From Alphaproteobacteria bacterium (GTDB taxonomy: Bacteria; Pseudomonadota; Alphaproteobacteria; Sphingomonadales; Sphingomonadaceae), in the NCBI GenBank assembly GCA_018823325.1, contig JAHJIJ010000019.1, positions 62,001-126,000 of the forward strand: DNA of 64,000 nucleotides. Reading direction: 5' to 3'. The translations under genes and the position numbers were made by a program. Position 1 is the first letter of the stretch. Each line of letters begins with the position of its first letter. Of the stretch, positions 34,514 to 43,781 are shown piece after piece. The notes below the pieces were generated by a model that ran no database searches, was not told where the DNA came from, and was given only the letters and a program-made list of their open reading frames with translations.

Positions 34514-35696
34514 GGGCGCGAACGGCACCGGGCTGGATGTCTTCCGGCGCGTCTATGAGGACCGGAATGCGCCTGCACGGGCCTGGAAGGAAAGGGGCGG
34601 CAAGGTCGTCGGCTACTTCTGCGACAATGTGCCGACCGAGCTGATCCACGCGGCGGGCTTCCTCCCCTATCGCATCAGCGGGCAGCCGGAGGCTGACCTC
34701 ATGCGCGTGCGCGATCAGATCGATGCGCTCTATCAGAACGATCTCGCCACCCGCCCCGAGTTCGTCGCCTCAATGCTCAGCCAACTTCTGGGCAGCGAAC
34801 TGGCGTTCCTCGATTATCTCATCATCCCACATAATCGACACGCCATTCAGGCCATCTACCGGGAGTTGCAGGAAGCAGCGCAGGAGAATGCCGATCTGAA
34901 GCTGCCGCCATTGCATTACATGGACAAGGCGTGGTCGCCATTCTCGGAGCCAGACGGTTTCAATCGCAATGCGGTCGTTGGACTGCGCGACGCACTGGCG
35001 GCGTGGCGTGGCCGAGCGATTGACGATGCAGACATTGCGACGTCGATCGAGGTGGCAGAGGCTACGCGCAGCCTGCTGCGTGAGATCAATGCCGCCCGGC
35101 TGGACCATCCGACGAAAGTGAGCAGCAGCGCAGCACTCTGGGCGCATGCCGCAGCGATGCTGCTCCCCCCCGATCAATTCGCGCGCGCGGCCCGCGCCAT
35201 GCTCGATGAACTCCCCGGTCTTCCCGAACGGAACGGCCCGCGCCTGTTCCTCGGCGGCAGCCCGTTCGATCATGATCGGCTATACGCGCTGATCGACGCG
35301 CTTGGTGCAACGGTCGTCACGGAAGATCATTGCTGGGGCGCGCGGACGGCGGACGACTATGCCCTGCCGCAGGGCGCGCCGCTGGATCGGCTGGCCGCGC
35401 GGTTTCACGCGGCACCTGCCTGCTCGATCCGCTACTCGTTCGAGGATACCATCGACGCCTCGGTCAACCGCGCGGTATCTGCCGATGTGGATTGCGCGAT
35501 CCATTATGTGTTCGCCGGGGACAACACGCAGAGCTGGGAAACGCCCGACGAGGTCAAGGCGCTCCGGGAGCGGGGTATCCCCACGTTGCATCTGGCGGAG
35601 CAGCGCTACGATTGCGCCCCGCCGGAAGACATCAAGGCCCAGATCAGCGCATTTCTAGCCACCGTCCCGGCGCGCGACCGGAGGCAGCCAGCATGA
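34506..35696 (+). CDS. 2-hydroxyacyl-CoA dehydratase A/C-like subunit with one of three cluster cysteines left
   Basis: The 396-residue protein has the family's opening motif VVGYFCDNVPTELIHAAGFLP (34-54) and the strand-loop VVTEDHCWGAR with Cys 276 at the second ligand position. The first expected ligand region reads IIPHNRHAI (106-114, usual form with NTCD) and the third VFAGDNTQ (335-342, usual form with FCDPH), so two of three cluster cysteines are absent. ATG 34506 overlaps the MFS stop. It is the partner of the next gene and a paralogue of the Cys-free protein at 27667-28809, but it is the less degenerate of the two. Reaction unknown. Confidence 0.76.
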   Translation: MTEGANGTGLDVFRRVYEDRNAPARAWKERGGKVVGYFCDNVPTELIHAAGFLPYRISGQPEADLMRVRDQIDALYQNDLATRPEFVASMLSQLLGSELAFLDYLIIPHNRHAIQAIYRELQEAAQENADLKLPPLHYMDKAWSPFSEPDGFNRNAVVGLRDALAAWRGRAIDDADIATSIEVAEATRSLLREINAARLDHPTKVSSSAALWAHAAAMLLPPDQFARAARAMLDELPGLPERNGPRLFLGGSPFDHDRLYALIDALGATVVTEDHCWGARTADDYALPQGAPLDRLAARFHAAPACSIRYSFEDTIDASVNRAVSADVDCAIHYVFAGDNTQSWETPDEVKALRERGIPTLHLAEQRYDCAPPEDIKAQISAFLATVPARDRRQPA

Positions 35697-36913
35697 AGCC
35701 CGGCGAGCAGACACGGCTCGCGAGCGTCGATGCCGTTCGCGCCCATCAGCGCACCTGGCTGGAGGAGACACGCGCGGCAGTCGGGGAGGGTGGCGGCAGG
35801 TTCGCCATCTGCAATGCCGATGACTTCGAGGAGATCTTCACGGCGTTCGGCATTCCGGTGATGGTCGTGAACTATTGGAATTCCATCGTCACCTTCTCGG
35901 AGCGCAAAGGGCCGCATTTCGGCGCTGTGCTCCGTGAGCGGGGTTATACGCCCAACATGTTTTCGATGGGGCTGGCGACCACCCTCGATCCCGCCGAGGC
36001 GCCCTGGGGCGGTCTCCCCAAGCCGACGATCATGATCGGCACCACGCGGGACGAAACCCAGCTGCGCGTGATGGAACTGTGGGCCCGCGCGTTCGGGTGC
36101 GAATGCTACCCGCTCGATTTCAGCTGGACCTCGCAATATCGCCAGCTTCCGCCTCCGGGCTGGTGGAACCTGCATTTCTCTCGCTCGGGCGAGATGATCG
36201 ATCCGGCCAGGCATGCTGAGCGCGTCCGGCAGATGGAGCGGCTGATTGCCCATCTCGAAGAGCGGCTCGATCAACCCTTCGATCATGCGCGGTTCCGCGA
36301 GATCATGGAGGGGATTAACGAGCAGATGGCGCTCTGGCAGGAGGCATTCGACCTGATCGCGACGGTGCGGCCGCTCCCGGTGAGCCTGCGCGACCAGACC
36401 GCTCTCTATCAGCTCAACTGGCAGCGCGGCACCGCACCCAATATCGCGCTGATGCGCGATTTCCTGACCGAAGTGCGCCAACTGGTTGCCGATGGCGCCG
36501 GCTGTTACCCGCAGGAGCGCTTCCGCCTGTATCTGGCGACCAGCGGCAATGATCCGCTCTATCACCGCTATCTGCGCGAGCGATGGGGCGGCGCGATCGT
36601 TTCCAGTCGCTACAGCGGGATTGCGCCAATGTATGCGCGCGACCTCTCCCGCGAAGGACCGCTTGAAGCGCTCGCCGCGCGCCAGCTGTTCCTCTTCGAC
36701 AAGGAGCCGCATTGGGAGGTCCATGAGGCGAAGCGCTGGGGCGCGCAGGGCGTGATCGGCCTTGAGCGCGATCCCTCGCTGCCCTCCCGTTACCGCCGGG
36801 TGGTGGAAGCGGCAGGGCTCGCCTATCTGGCGCTGCCGCGCGACGCTGACGATGAAGAAATCCACGGCTTGATCGATTGCTTTGTGCAAACGCGGATATT
36901 GGAGGGGCAATGA
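35693..36913 (+). CDS. 2-hydroxyacyl-CoA dehydratase/benzoyl-CoA reductase B-like subunit lacking cluster ligands
   Basis: This 406-residue protein parallels 26375-27670 throughout: DDFEEIFTAFGIPVMVVNYWNSIV, APWGGLPKPTIMIGTTRDE, QLPPPGWWNLHF, RGTAPNIALMRDF, SSRYSGIAPMYARDL. The expected ligand positions (TIMIGTT near 112-118, SRYSG, and the late GLERDPSLP) carry no cysteine; the Cys residues present (40, 136, 138) are elsewhere. It overlaps the upstream partner and the downstream MFS by ATGA-type junctions, giving a translationally coupled four-gene run. The pair should form a heterodimer as in known dehydratases. Its chemistry is unknown and probably not [4Fe-4S]-based. Confidence 0.74.
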   Translation: MKPGEQTRLASVDAVRAHQRTWLEETRAAVGEGGGRFAICNADDFEEIFTAFGIPVMVVNYWNSIVTFSERKGPHFGAVLRERGYTPNMFSMGLATTLDPAEAPWGGLPKPTIMIGTTRDETQLRVMELWARAFGCECYPLDFSWTSQYRQLPPPGWWNLHFSRSGEMIDPARHAERVRQMERLIAHLEERLDQPFDHARFREIMEGINEQMALWQEAFDLIATVRPLPVSLRDQTALYQLNWQRGTAPNIALMRDFLTEVRQLVADGAGCYPQERFRLYLATSGNDPLYHRYLRERWGGAIVSSRYSGIAPMYARDLSREGPLEALAARQLFLFDKEPHWEVHEAKRWGAQGVIGLERDPSLPSRYRRVVEAAGLAYLALPRDADDEEIHGLIDCFVQTRILEGQ

Positions 36914-38301
36914 GCGCGGGCGATGTCCAGTCCGCTCCCCCGGCGGCTGACCAGCCCGGCGGCGGGCGACGGTTCTGGACGCGCTATCAATCTTTCCTCC
37001 TCGCGGTGCTCCTTTCTGTCACGATCTGCAATTACATCGACCGCGGGATTCTGCCGCTCCTGCAGGAACTGATCAAAGCCGATCTCAATCTGCGCGACAG
37101 CGATCTGGGCTTGCTGAGCGGACCGTTCTTCGCCTCCTTCTATGCCCTGTCCGCAATCCCCATGGCGCGGCTGGCCGAGCGCGTGAACAGGGTGCGGCTG
37201 CTCGCCGGCATCATGACCCTCTGGTCCGGGCTGACGGCGCTGTGCGGCATGGCCAGCAACCTTGCCTCACTCATTGCCTTCCGGCTCGGCGTCGGCTTTG
37301 CCGAAGGCGGGTGCGTGCCCATCACCCATTCGCTGCTCTCGGACAATTTTCCGCTGCGCCAGCGCGGACTGGCCATGGCGGTGCTCAGTGCCGCGCAACC
37401 CGCCGCCGCCGTCATCACCCCGATCATCGGCGCAACCATCGCGACCATCTGGGGATGGCGCGCTGCGTTCGTGACCATGGGCCTTTGTGGCATCCTGCTT
37501 GCAGTTCCAGTGCTTTTCCTGCGTGAACCGCGTGATAAGCCGAGCGCGACCGGCAAGCTGCTGCCTTCCCGAAGCCCCCTGATGACCGACGTGCGCTGGC
37601 TGTTTGCGAACAAGGCCTATCGCTGGCTGTTCATTGCTGGCGCGTTCATGGGCATGGGCAATGGCGGTGTCGGCGTTTTCCTGATTTCCTACATGATGCG
37701 CGCTCATGAGCGCACGCTCGTGGAAGCGGGCAGCGTATTGGGTCTGCTCGGCGCGATGGGCCTGCTCGGCACGTTGGTCGGCGGCTATCTGGCCGACAGA
37801 CTGAGCGGCGAGCGGGGCCGGTCCTATCCGCTGGTATGCGCTGTCGGCGCGCTCGCAGCCGGCGTTCTCTATCTCACTGCTTTTGCACAGTCCGCGTGGC
37901 TTCCCGTCTTCGGCCTGCTGCTGATGGCAGGCATTGCAACAGACCTGAAGAACGGCCCTAATTTCGCTGCCGTGCAGAATATCGCACCGCCCCGGATGCG
38001 CGCGACGGCGGCGGGCGTCTACATGCTCGGCCCAACCCTCATCGGCTTCAGCGTCGGTCCCCCGCTCAGCGGCTTCTTGAGCGACGCGTTTGCCGCGCGG
38101 CTGTTTGCATCGCCTGAAGGGTCTTACGACACCCTCTGTCGGGCGAGCACGGTTGCCGATCAGGTCCAGCAGATGTGCAGTGCCGCCTCCGCGCAGGGCC
38201 TCACTTACGCGTTGCTGATCGCGACCCTCACCTATTTTGCCGCGGCGTTCGCCTACTGGATGTGCAGCCGCACATTCGCGCCTCACGCCGAGAACGCGTG
38301 A
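36910..38301 (+). CDS. Spinster-like MFS transporter (paralogue of 33146-34513)
   Basis: The 463-residue carrier has TICNYIDRGIL, GLLSGPFFASFYALSAIPMARLAER, GFAEGGCVPITHSLLSDNF and the matching second-half motif NGPNFAAVQNIAPPRMRATA, which the MFS at 33146 also has (NGPNWAAVQNIVPSTMRTTA). Its ATG overlaps the preceding stop by four bases. Two related carriers around one enzyme pair may import two products of the same hydrolysis, or export a by-product. This is inferred from layout. Confidence 0.9.
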   Translation: MSAGDVQSAPPAADQPGGGRRFWTRYQSFLLAVLLSVTICNYIDRGILPLLQELIKADLNLRDSDLGLLSGPFFASFYALSAIPMARLAERVNRVRLLAGIMTLWSGLTALCGMASNLASLIAFRLGVGFAEGGCVPITHSLLSDNFPLRQRGLAMAVLSAAQPAAAVITPIIGATIATIWGWRAAFVTMGLCGILLAVPVLFLREPRDKPSATGKLLPSRSPLMTDVRWLFANKAYRWLFIAGAFMGMGNGGVGVFLISYMMRAHERTLVEAGSVLGLLGAMGLLGTLVGGYLADRLSGERGRSYPLVCAVGALAAGVLYLTAFAQSAWLPVFGLLLMAGIATDLKNGPNFAAVQNIAPPRMRATAAGVYMLGPTLIGFSVGPPLSGFLSDAFAARLFASPEGSYDTLCRASTVADQVQQMCSAASAQGLTYALLIATLTYFAAAFAYWMCSRTFAPHAENA

Positions 38302-38366
38302 GCCGATAGGGGGTCTGCCGTGCTTTCCGCAAACACCGCGTCTCGCTTGCCAGGATATTGAACTGA

Positions 38367-39296
38367 ATGTCGACCAATGCTCCGGAAAACCCCTATCTCC
38401 TCGCTCATCTGGAGGGAGAGGAGCCGCCCTGTACCCCCTGGGTCGAAGCTCAGCTTGTCCATGAGCCGGAGCGCTGCACATTCGAGAGTGGGGGCACTGC
38501 AATCGAACTGCTGACCTGGGGCGAGCCGGGTGCGCCGGGCGTGCTGCTGCTGCATGGAATGGGCGCGCATGCCGACTGGTGGCGGTTCACGGCGCCGGCG
38601 CTTGCGACAGATCACCGCGTTGCGGCGATCTCATGGCCGGGCATGGGGCGCTCGGACTGGCGCTCGGACTACACGCTGCCCCAGCTGGCGCGCGATGTGC
38701 TCGCCGCGATTGACGTCGCGGGGCTTGATGCCGGGGCATCGCGCCCGGTTCTGGCTGGCCATTCGTTCGGTGGCCTGCCGCTGCTGCAGACGGCTTTCGA
38801 ACATCCTGACCGCATCTGTGGCGGGATCATGATCGACAGCTTCATTGCCCACGCCAATCATCGGCCGGGCCAGTGGGCGGCCGGGCGCGAGGCCATGCCG
38901 GTCTATCCTTCGGTTGCGGCGGCTCTGGCGCGCTATCGGTTCGCACCGGTTCAGGACTCGCAGCATCTCGACATCGTCGATTACATTGCCCGGCACTCCC
39001 TCCGGACTGTCGAGGATGGCTGGACATGGTGCTTCGACCCCAATTTCTGGTCCAAGCTGGACAGGACCGGGGCTGATGCACTGCTCGACAAGGTCACCGC
39101 GCCGATTGGGCTTCTCTATGGTGAGCGATCGGCGCTGGTCGCGAGCGAGACGGTGCAGGAGATGAAATCGCGGCTGGCCAACTGCCCGATCGCGGCGGCC
39201 ATTCCGGACGCTGCGCATCATGTCATGGTCGATCAGCCGGTTGCGCTGGTCGCCGCGTTGCGGGTCGCGATCGGGGCATTGCAAGGCCCAGCGTAA
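38367..39296 (+). CDS. Alpha/beta hydrolase
   Basis: The 309-residue protein has the alpha/beta-hydrolase core: oxyanion LLLHGMGAHADWW near 60-72, PGMGRSDW near 91-98, nucleophile Ser 133 in AGHSFGG, an acid in LLYGERSALV, and His in DAAHHVMVD near the end. It has no signal peptide, so unlike the other hydrolases here it is cytoplasmic. It follows the second MFS by 65 bases, probably in the same operon. It may cleave an imported ester, a C-C bond (meta-cleavage-product hydrolase fold) or a CoA thioester; the sequence does not decide. Confidence 0.85.
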   Translation: MSTNAPENPYLLAHLEGEEPPCTPWVEAQLVHEPERCTFESGGTAIELLTWGEPGAPGVLLLHGMGAHADWWRFTAPALATDHRVAAISWPGMGRSDWRSDYTLPQLARDVLAAIDVAGLDAGASRPVLAGHSFGGLPLLQTAFEHPDRICGGIMIDSFIAHANHRPGQWAAGREAMPVYPSVAAALARYRFAPVQDSQHLDIVDYIARHSLRTVEDGWTWCFDPNFWSKLDRTGADALLDKVTAPIGLLYGERSALVASETVQEMKSRLANCPIAAAIPDAAHHVMVDQPVALVAALRVAIGALQGPA

Positions 39297-39324
39297 ACGT
39301 CGGGCATCGAAAAAGGAGGTGGAG

Positions 39325-41157
39325 ATGGGAAAGGCAATGAAGGCCAGTGCACTTGTGGCGGCATGGCTGCTGTTGGGCGGGCAGGCGCCTGCGCCGGTTT
39401 CCGCACCGCAATCTGGCTATGGCGTCTACAAGGGATATGCCGAACCTGTTTACGATGGCCACCGGCGCTTCTCGCAATATGTGGTCGTACGCGACGGCAC
39501 GCGGCTCGCGGTCGATGTCTATCGGCCAACGCGAAACGGGGTTCTGGTCGAGACGCCGTTGCCCGTCGTCTGGACGTTCACGCCCTATAATCGCGCCACG
39601 CGTGCAGCGGACGGGACTGTGCGGCCCAGCGATGCCTCGCAACTCAGCCTCGTCTCCTACGGCTATGTCGTCGCGATTGCAGACGTGCGCGGCAAAGGCG
39701 CTTCCTTCGGCGTGCGCAATGGCCCCGCCGACGCCAATGAAACCAACGACGCGCACGACATCACCGAATGGCTGGCCCGGCAGCCCTGGTCGACCGGCAA
39801 GGTGGGGATGACAGGCTGCTCCTATTTCGGCGCCACCGCGTTGCAGGCCGTGCGGTCGGGCGCGCCCAGCCTCAAGGCGGCGTTCGTGGGCACGACGATG
39901 TTCGACCAATATGACACCTTTGCCCAGGGCGGCATCACATCGCCGGGGCTGGCCGACGAAAATGTCTCGTCCGACGCTGTGAGCGAAGTCGATGCCGATA
40001 CGGATCGTGCGCTGCTGGCCGAGGCGTTGACGCTGCGCCCGGGCAATACGCCGACGGGCAAGTTCTTCGCCTCCACGCCGTATCGCGATGACGTCAATCC
40101 CTACACCAAGAGCCGCTGGTGGGAGGCTGGCAGCTTCTATCCCTATGTCGGCCAGATCAGGGACGATGTCGGGATCTATCTCTATGGCGGCTATCATGAC
40201 GTCTATGCCGATCAGACCATCCTCGCCTATCGGAACGTGAAGGCGAACAAGAAGCTGGCCTACGGGGACTGGGTTCATTGCGAGACGCCGGGGTTCCGCA
40301 TGGACATCGAGCGGCTTCGCTTCTTCGATCACTGGCTCAAGGGCGTGGCCAACGGCGTGATGACCGAGAAGCCCGTGCATGTTTACGTCTCCCGCGCGAA
40401 AGACGGGACGGAATGGCGCGCGCTCGACGCATGGCCGGATGCACCGCGCACGCGCCTGTACCTTTCCACGCAGGAGACCAGGCCGGCGGGTGCCCGCGGT
40501 GCCCAGACGCCGTTCTTTTCTGGCGGGCTGAAGGCCCAGCCTCCCGGTGCCGGGGCCGCAGCGGTCATTCTTGGCGATCTTCCGCCGGTCCAGCCGGTGA
40601 TGATCTATGGCACCATGCGCGCGGGCGTCGATCCGATCAGCGCCACCTTCACACTGCCGCCGCAAACGGCGTGGCGTGAAGTCATCGGATCTCCGGCGGT
40701 GCGGCTGTGGATCTCCGCCCCGGCGAGCGATGCCGATGTCTTCGTCTATCTCGAACATGTCAATCGCCAGGGGGGCGCGCAAGTGATTGCGCGCGGCGCC
40801 TTGCGGGCCTCCCATCGCCGGACCGGGGAAGCGCCATATGACACCGGCGGATTGCCCTGGCAGACGCACCGCCGTGCCGATGCGCAACCCCTCACGCCCG
40901 GCGAACCGGTTGCGCTCGATATCACGCTGAGCCCGACGGCCTATACCTTCCGGCCCGGCGATCTCGTCCGTCTGGCCGTCACCACCCGCAATCCGCGCAC
41001 CGGCGTTTCGGGCGCGCCCGTCGCCCTGCTCAGCGACGCGGCGCACCCCTCGTGGATCGAGCTACCGCAGACGGATACGCGCGACGCTGCGCTCAATGGC
41101 GATGAGAGCGATGGTCGCGCGTTTGAACGCCCGTCCTACCTTGCGGGAGGAGAATAG
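39325..41157 (+). CDS. CocE/NonD-family acyl hydrolase, secreted (paralogue of 19749-21650)
   Basis: The 610-residue protein has a signal peptide (MGKAMKASALVAAWLLLGGQA), nucleophile Ser 166 in TGCSYFGAT, a His in GDWVHCET, and the C-terminal beta-sandwich (TPGEPVALDITLSPTAYTF). ATG 39325 follows AAAGGAGGTGGAG, so the longer upstream frame, which overlaps the previous gene, is rejected. It ends the plus-strand run and converges on the ProP-like gene with six bases between them. It is about as long as its paralogue; together they flank the CoA-transferase/dehydratase-like cassettes. Confidence 0.9.
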   Translation: MGKAMKASALVAAWLLLGGQAPAPVSAPQSGYGVYKGYAEPVYDGHRRFSQYVVVRDGTRLAVDVYRPTRNGVLVETPLPVVWTFTPYNRATRAADGTVRPSDASQLSLVSYGYVVAIADVRGKGASFGVRNGPADANETNDAHDITEWLARQPWSTGKVGMTGCSYFGATALQAVRSGAPSLKAAFVGTTMFDQYDTFAQGGITSPGLADENVSSDAVSEVDADTDRALLAEALTLRPGNTPTGKFFASTPYRDDVNPYTKSRWWEAGSFYPYVGQIRDDVGIYLYGGYHDVYADQTILAYRNVKANKKLAYGDWVHCETPGFRMDIERLRFFDHWLKGVANGVMTEKPVHVYVSRAKDGTEWRALDAWPDAPRTRLYLSTQETRPAGARGAQTPFFSGGLKAQPPGAGAAAVILGDLPPVQPVMIYGTMRAGVDPISATFTLPPQTAWREVIGSPAVRLWISAPASDADVFVYLEHVNRQGGAQVIARGALRASHRRTGEAPYDTGGLPWQTHRRADAQPLTPGEPVALDITLSPTAYTFRPGDLVRLAVTTRNPRTGVSGAPVALLSDAAHPSWIELPQTDTRDAALNGDESDGRAFERPSYLAGGE

Positions 41158-41163
41158 GCGCCA

Positions 41164-42513
41164 TCACGTCCGCCGGAACGGGTCGTCATGCAGCGAGCAT
41201 TTCGCCGTCTCCGGCATGTAGCGCAGGGCGACCATGCCAACGGCGCAGGCAGCCATCATGTAGAAGGCCGGCATCAGCGGATTGCCGGTCAGCGAGATGA
41301 GTCCGCTGCCGATTGCAGGCGCCGTGCCACCGAAGATCGAGGTCGAGACATTGTAGGCGATCGCGAAGCCGGCGAAGCGCACATAGGTAGGGAACAGGGC
41401 CGGGAAGGTGGCGGAGATCGTCGCCAGCTGCGGTGCATAGAGCAGCCCCAGCACCAGGAAAGCGATGGTCGCGCCGGCGAGGCCGGTGCCCATCAGCATG
41501 TACAGCGGCACGACGAGAAGGAAGAGGCTGATCAGGGAGAAGCGCCACATAGGGCGGCGGCCGATCCTGTCCGACAGATGGCCGAATACCGGCATCAGCA
41601 CCATCATGAACAGCATGCCGATGATCGGCACCACCAGCGCTTCGTCCGTGGAGAGGCCGATGCGGCGCTGCAGATAGGTCGGCATGTAGCTGAGCAGCGT
41701 GTAGTTGACGACATTGAGGGCCACGACGAGGCCGCTGACGACCAGCATCGGCTGCCAGTGATGGCGCATCAGCGTTCCCAGGCCGGGCGAGGGCGTGTCC
41801 TCGCTCGTCGCCTCATGGGCGCGAAAGACCGGCGTATCCTCCATCTTCGAGCGCAGATAGAGCCCGACCAGGCCGAGCGGCGCCGCGACGAGGAAGGGCA
41901 CGCGCCAGCCCCAGTCATACATGGCCGCGTCGCCCAGCATCAGCGAGAAGCCGAGCATCAGGATCGCGCCGAGCGAGAAACCGGCGAGCGTGCCGAACTC
42001 AAGGAAGCTGCCATAAAAGCCGCGTTTGTCGTCCGGCGCATATTCGGCCATGAAGGTCGCAGCGCCGCCATATTCGCCGCCAGTCGAGAAGCCCTGGATC
42101 ATCCGCAGCAGGATGAGCAGGGCAGGCGCCCAGAAGCCGATGCTCGCATAAGAGGGAATGAACCCCATGCACAAGGTTGCCCCGGACATGAGGATGATGG
42201 TGAGCGCCAGCACGGATTTGCGCCCGAGGCGATCCCCCAGAGGCCCCCAGAACAGGCCCCCGAGAGGACGCACGAGGAAGGAAATGGCAAAGGTCGCAAG
42301 CGCGAACAGCACTGCTTCCTCAACATCGCCGGGGAACAACGCAGCCGAAATATAAGTCACGCCATAAGCGTAGATACCATAATCGAACCACTCGGTCGCG
42401 TTGCCCAGCGCCGAGGCGGCGATTGCCCGGCGCAACACGCTGCGGTCGGCGGGATCGGTGGATTCCGTGGCAACGGCATTAATGGGCGGATGGAGAGAAT
42501 CGGTGTCAGTCAT
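41164..42513 (-). CDS. proP: ProP-type osmolyte:proton symporter
   Basis: The 449-residue carrier belongs to the metabolite:H+ symporter group and is close to E. coli ProP in the first half: SALGNATEWFDYGIYAYG, RPLGGLFWGPLGDRLGR, GFIPSYASIGFWAP, GFSTGGEYGGA, AEYAPDDKRGFYGS. It lacks the C-terminal coiled coil of E. coli ProP. It is the last gene of the ectoine operon and overlaps the preceding MFS gene by four bases, which supports uptake or recovery of ectoine and other compatible solutes under osmotic stress. Confidence 0.85.
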   Translation of the reverse strand: MTDTDSLHPPINAVATESTDPADRSVLRRAIAASALGNATEWFDYGIYAYGVTYISAALFPGDVEEAVLFALATFAISFLVRPLGGLFWGPLGDRLGRKSVLALTIILMSGATLCMGFIPSYASIGFWAPALLILLRMIQGFSTGGEYGGAATFMAEYAPDDKRGFYGSFLEFGTLAGFSLGAILMLGFSLMLGDAAMYDWGWRVPFLVAAPLGLVGLYLRSKMEDTPVFRAHEATSEDTPSPGLGTLMRHHWQPMLVVSGLVVALNVVNYTLLSYMPTYLQRRIGLSTDEALVVPIIGMLFMMVLMPVFGHLSDRIGRRPMWRFSLISLFLLVVPLYMLMGTGLAGATIAFLVLGLLYAPQLATISATFPALFPTYVRFAGFAIAYNVSTSIFGGTAPAIGSGLISLTGNPLMPAFYMMAACAVGMVALRYMPETAKCSLHDDPFRRT

Positions 42514-43760
42514 GATGTCTGTCCTGCGGTTGCCTCGTCATCGGGCGTATTGGGGTCGAGCAGTGAGGCCATGGGCGTCGTCCGGGGCACGATCTGGAAA
42601 TCCTGTTGCTCGGGCGCGGGGACCGGTGCGGAGATCGACTGGCGCCAGATGCCGAAAGCAAGCAAAGACGCTGCACAGAGCGCGATGAACAGGAACAGGC
42701 CGCCACTACCCAGCACGCTCATGAATGCCGCGCCGCCCATCGGCCCAAGCGCCGCGCCGATGGAATAGAGCAGTATAAGCCGCCCGCTTGCCGCCACGCG
42801 CTCGCTCGCCAGCAGCCGATCATTGCACTGCGCGACGCACAGCGGATAGAGCGCGAAGCTGAGGCCACCGAACAGCGCGCCAAGCGCGAGCAGGATCACG
42901 CCGCCGACCGGCAGCAGGGCCATCGCGAGGCTGACACACAGCGTGGCGGCGAAGCACAGCACGATAACGCGGCGGCGATCAAAGCGATCCGAGAGGCGGC
43001 CGAGCGGCCATTGCAGCGCGACGCCGCCGAGGATCACGACGGTCATGAACGTGGCTGTCTCGTTGAGATCGAGCCCCAGGCGGCGGACATGGACAGCCGC
43101 CATGCCGTAAAATGCGCCCAGCATCAGCCCGGTGGCCACGGCCCCAAGACTACCGAGCGGCGAGACATTGACCAGCGTGCGCAGGGAGAATGTGGTCGTT
43201 TCGCTTGGCGCAGGCGCTGAACTGCGCGTGAGGCAGAGCGGAATGATCGCCAGCGAAATGAGGATGGAGGCGAGCTGGAACGGCACGACGGCCTGCTCGC
43301 CGCTGGCCGCAAGCAGCAGCTGGCCGATCGCCTGCCCGCAATAAAGCGCAACCATATAGGCAGCCAGGATCGCGCCGCGTGTTTCCATTTCCGCCCTGTC
43401 GTTCAGCCAGCTTTCCAGGCAGATGAACACGCCCGCGACGCAAAGTCCGTCAACAAAACGCAGGGCCATCCACGGGAGCGGATGGCTGAACAGCGCGTAC
43501 GCCAGGGTACTGGCGGAAAACAGCGCGACAAAGGCCGCGAAGGCGCGGATGTGGCCGACCCGGCGAACCACCTCATCGGCGCGGAGGGCACCGAGGATCA
43601 GACCGCCGAAATAAGCCATGGCGACCGCGCCGATAATCATCGTGTCCGCGCCCGCACGCTCCAGCCGCAAGCTGATGAGCGTAGCCATGAAGCCGCTGCC
43701 CGCCATCAGCATGAAGATGGCGAGCAGCAGGCTCCGGACAGGGGTGAGGGCAGCGATCAT
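42510..43760 (-). CDS. MFS transporter (YcaD-like) in the ectoine operon
   Basis: The 416-residue protein has twelve helices and the YcaD/MFS features RLERAGADTMIIGAVAMAYFGG, ADEVVRRVGHIRAF, ALRFVDGLCVAGVFICLESWLN and GRLSDRFDRR. A polar tail of about 40 residues follows the last helix. It lies between ask and proP, 21 bases from ask and overlapping proP. Such a gene is not a standard ect-cluster member. It could export excess ectoine or amino acid intermediates, but no substrate can be read from the sequence. Confidence 0.8.
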   Translation of the reverse strand: MIAALTPVRSLLLAIFMLMAGSGFMATLISLRLERAGADTMIIGAVAMAYFGGLILGALRADEVVRRVGHIRAFAAFVALFSASTLAYALFSHPLPWMALRFVDGLCVAGVFICLESWLNDRAEMETRGAILAAYMVALYCGQAIGQLLLAASGEQAVVPFQLASILISLAIIPLCLTRSSAPAPSETTTFSLRTLVNVSPLGSLGAVATGLMLGAFYGMAAVHVRRLGLDLNETATFMTVVILGGVALQWPLGRLSDRFDRRRVIVLCFAATLCVSLAMALLPVGGVILLALGALFGGLSFALYPLCVAQCNDRLLASERVAASGRLILLYSIGAALGPMGGAAFMSVLGSGGLFLFIALCAASLLAFGIWRQSISAPVPAPEQQDFQIVPRTTPMASLLDPNTPDDEATAGQTS

Positions 43761-43781
43761 TGGCGGGCTGGCGTGCAGCGG

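Noticed and set aside
25236..38301. A classical benzoyl-CoA reductase or 2-hydroxyglutaryl-CoA dehydratase system
   Set aside because: The cluster cysteines are largely missing, there is no activator ATPase and no ferredoxin, and the surrounding genes indicate an aerobic organism.
39223..41046. Long open frame of about 600 codons antisense to the CocE-like gene
   Set aside because: It has no family resemblance and Arg/Gly/His-rich composition. It arises from GC-rich third positions opposite a clear gene with signal peptide and catalytic motifs.
41188..42768. Open frame of over 500 codons antisense to proP
   Set aside because: The composition (Arg, Glu, His, Gln repeats) is typical of a shadow frame, and the minus strand encodes an unmistakable ProP-type carrier.
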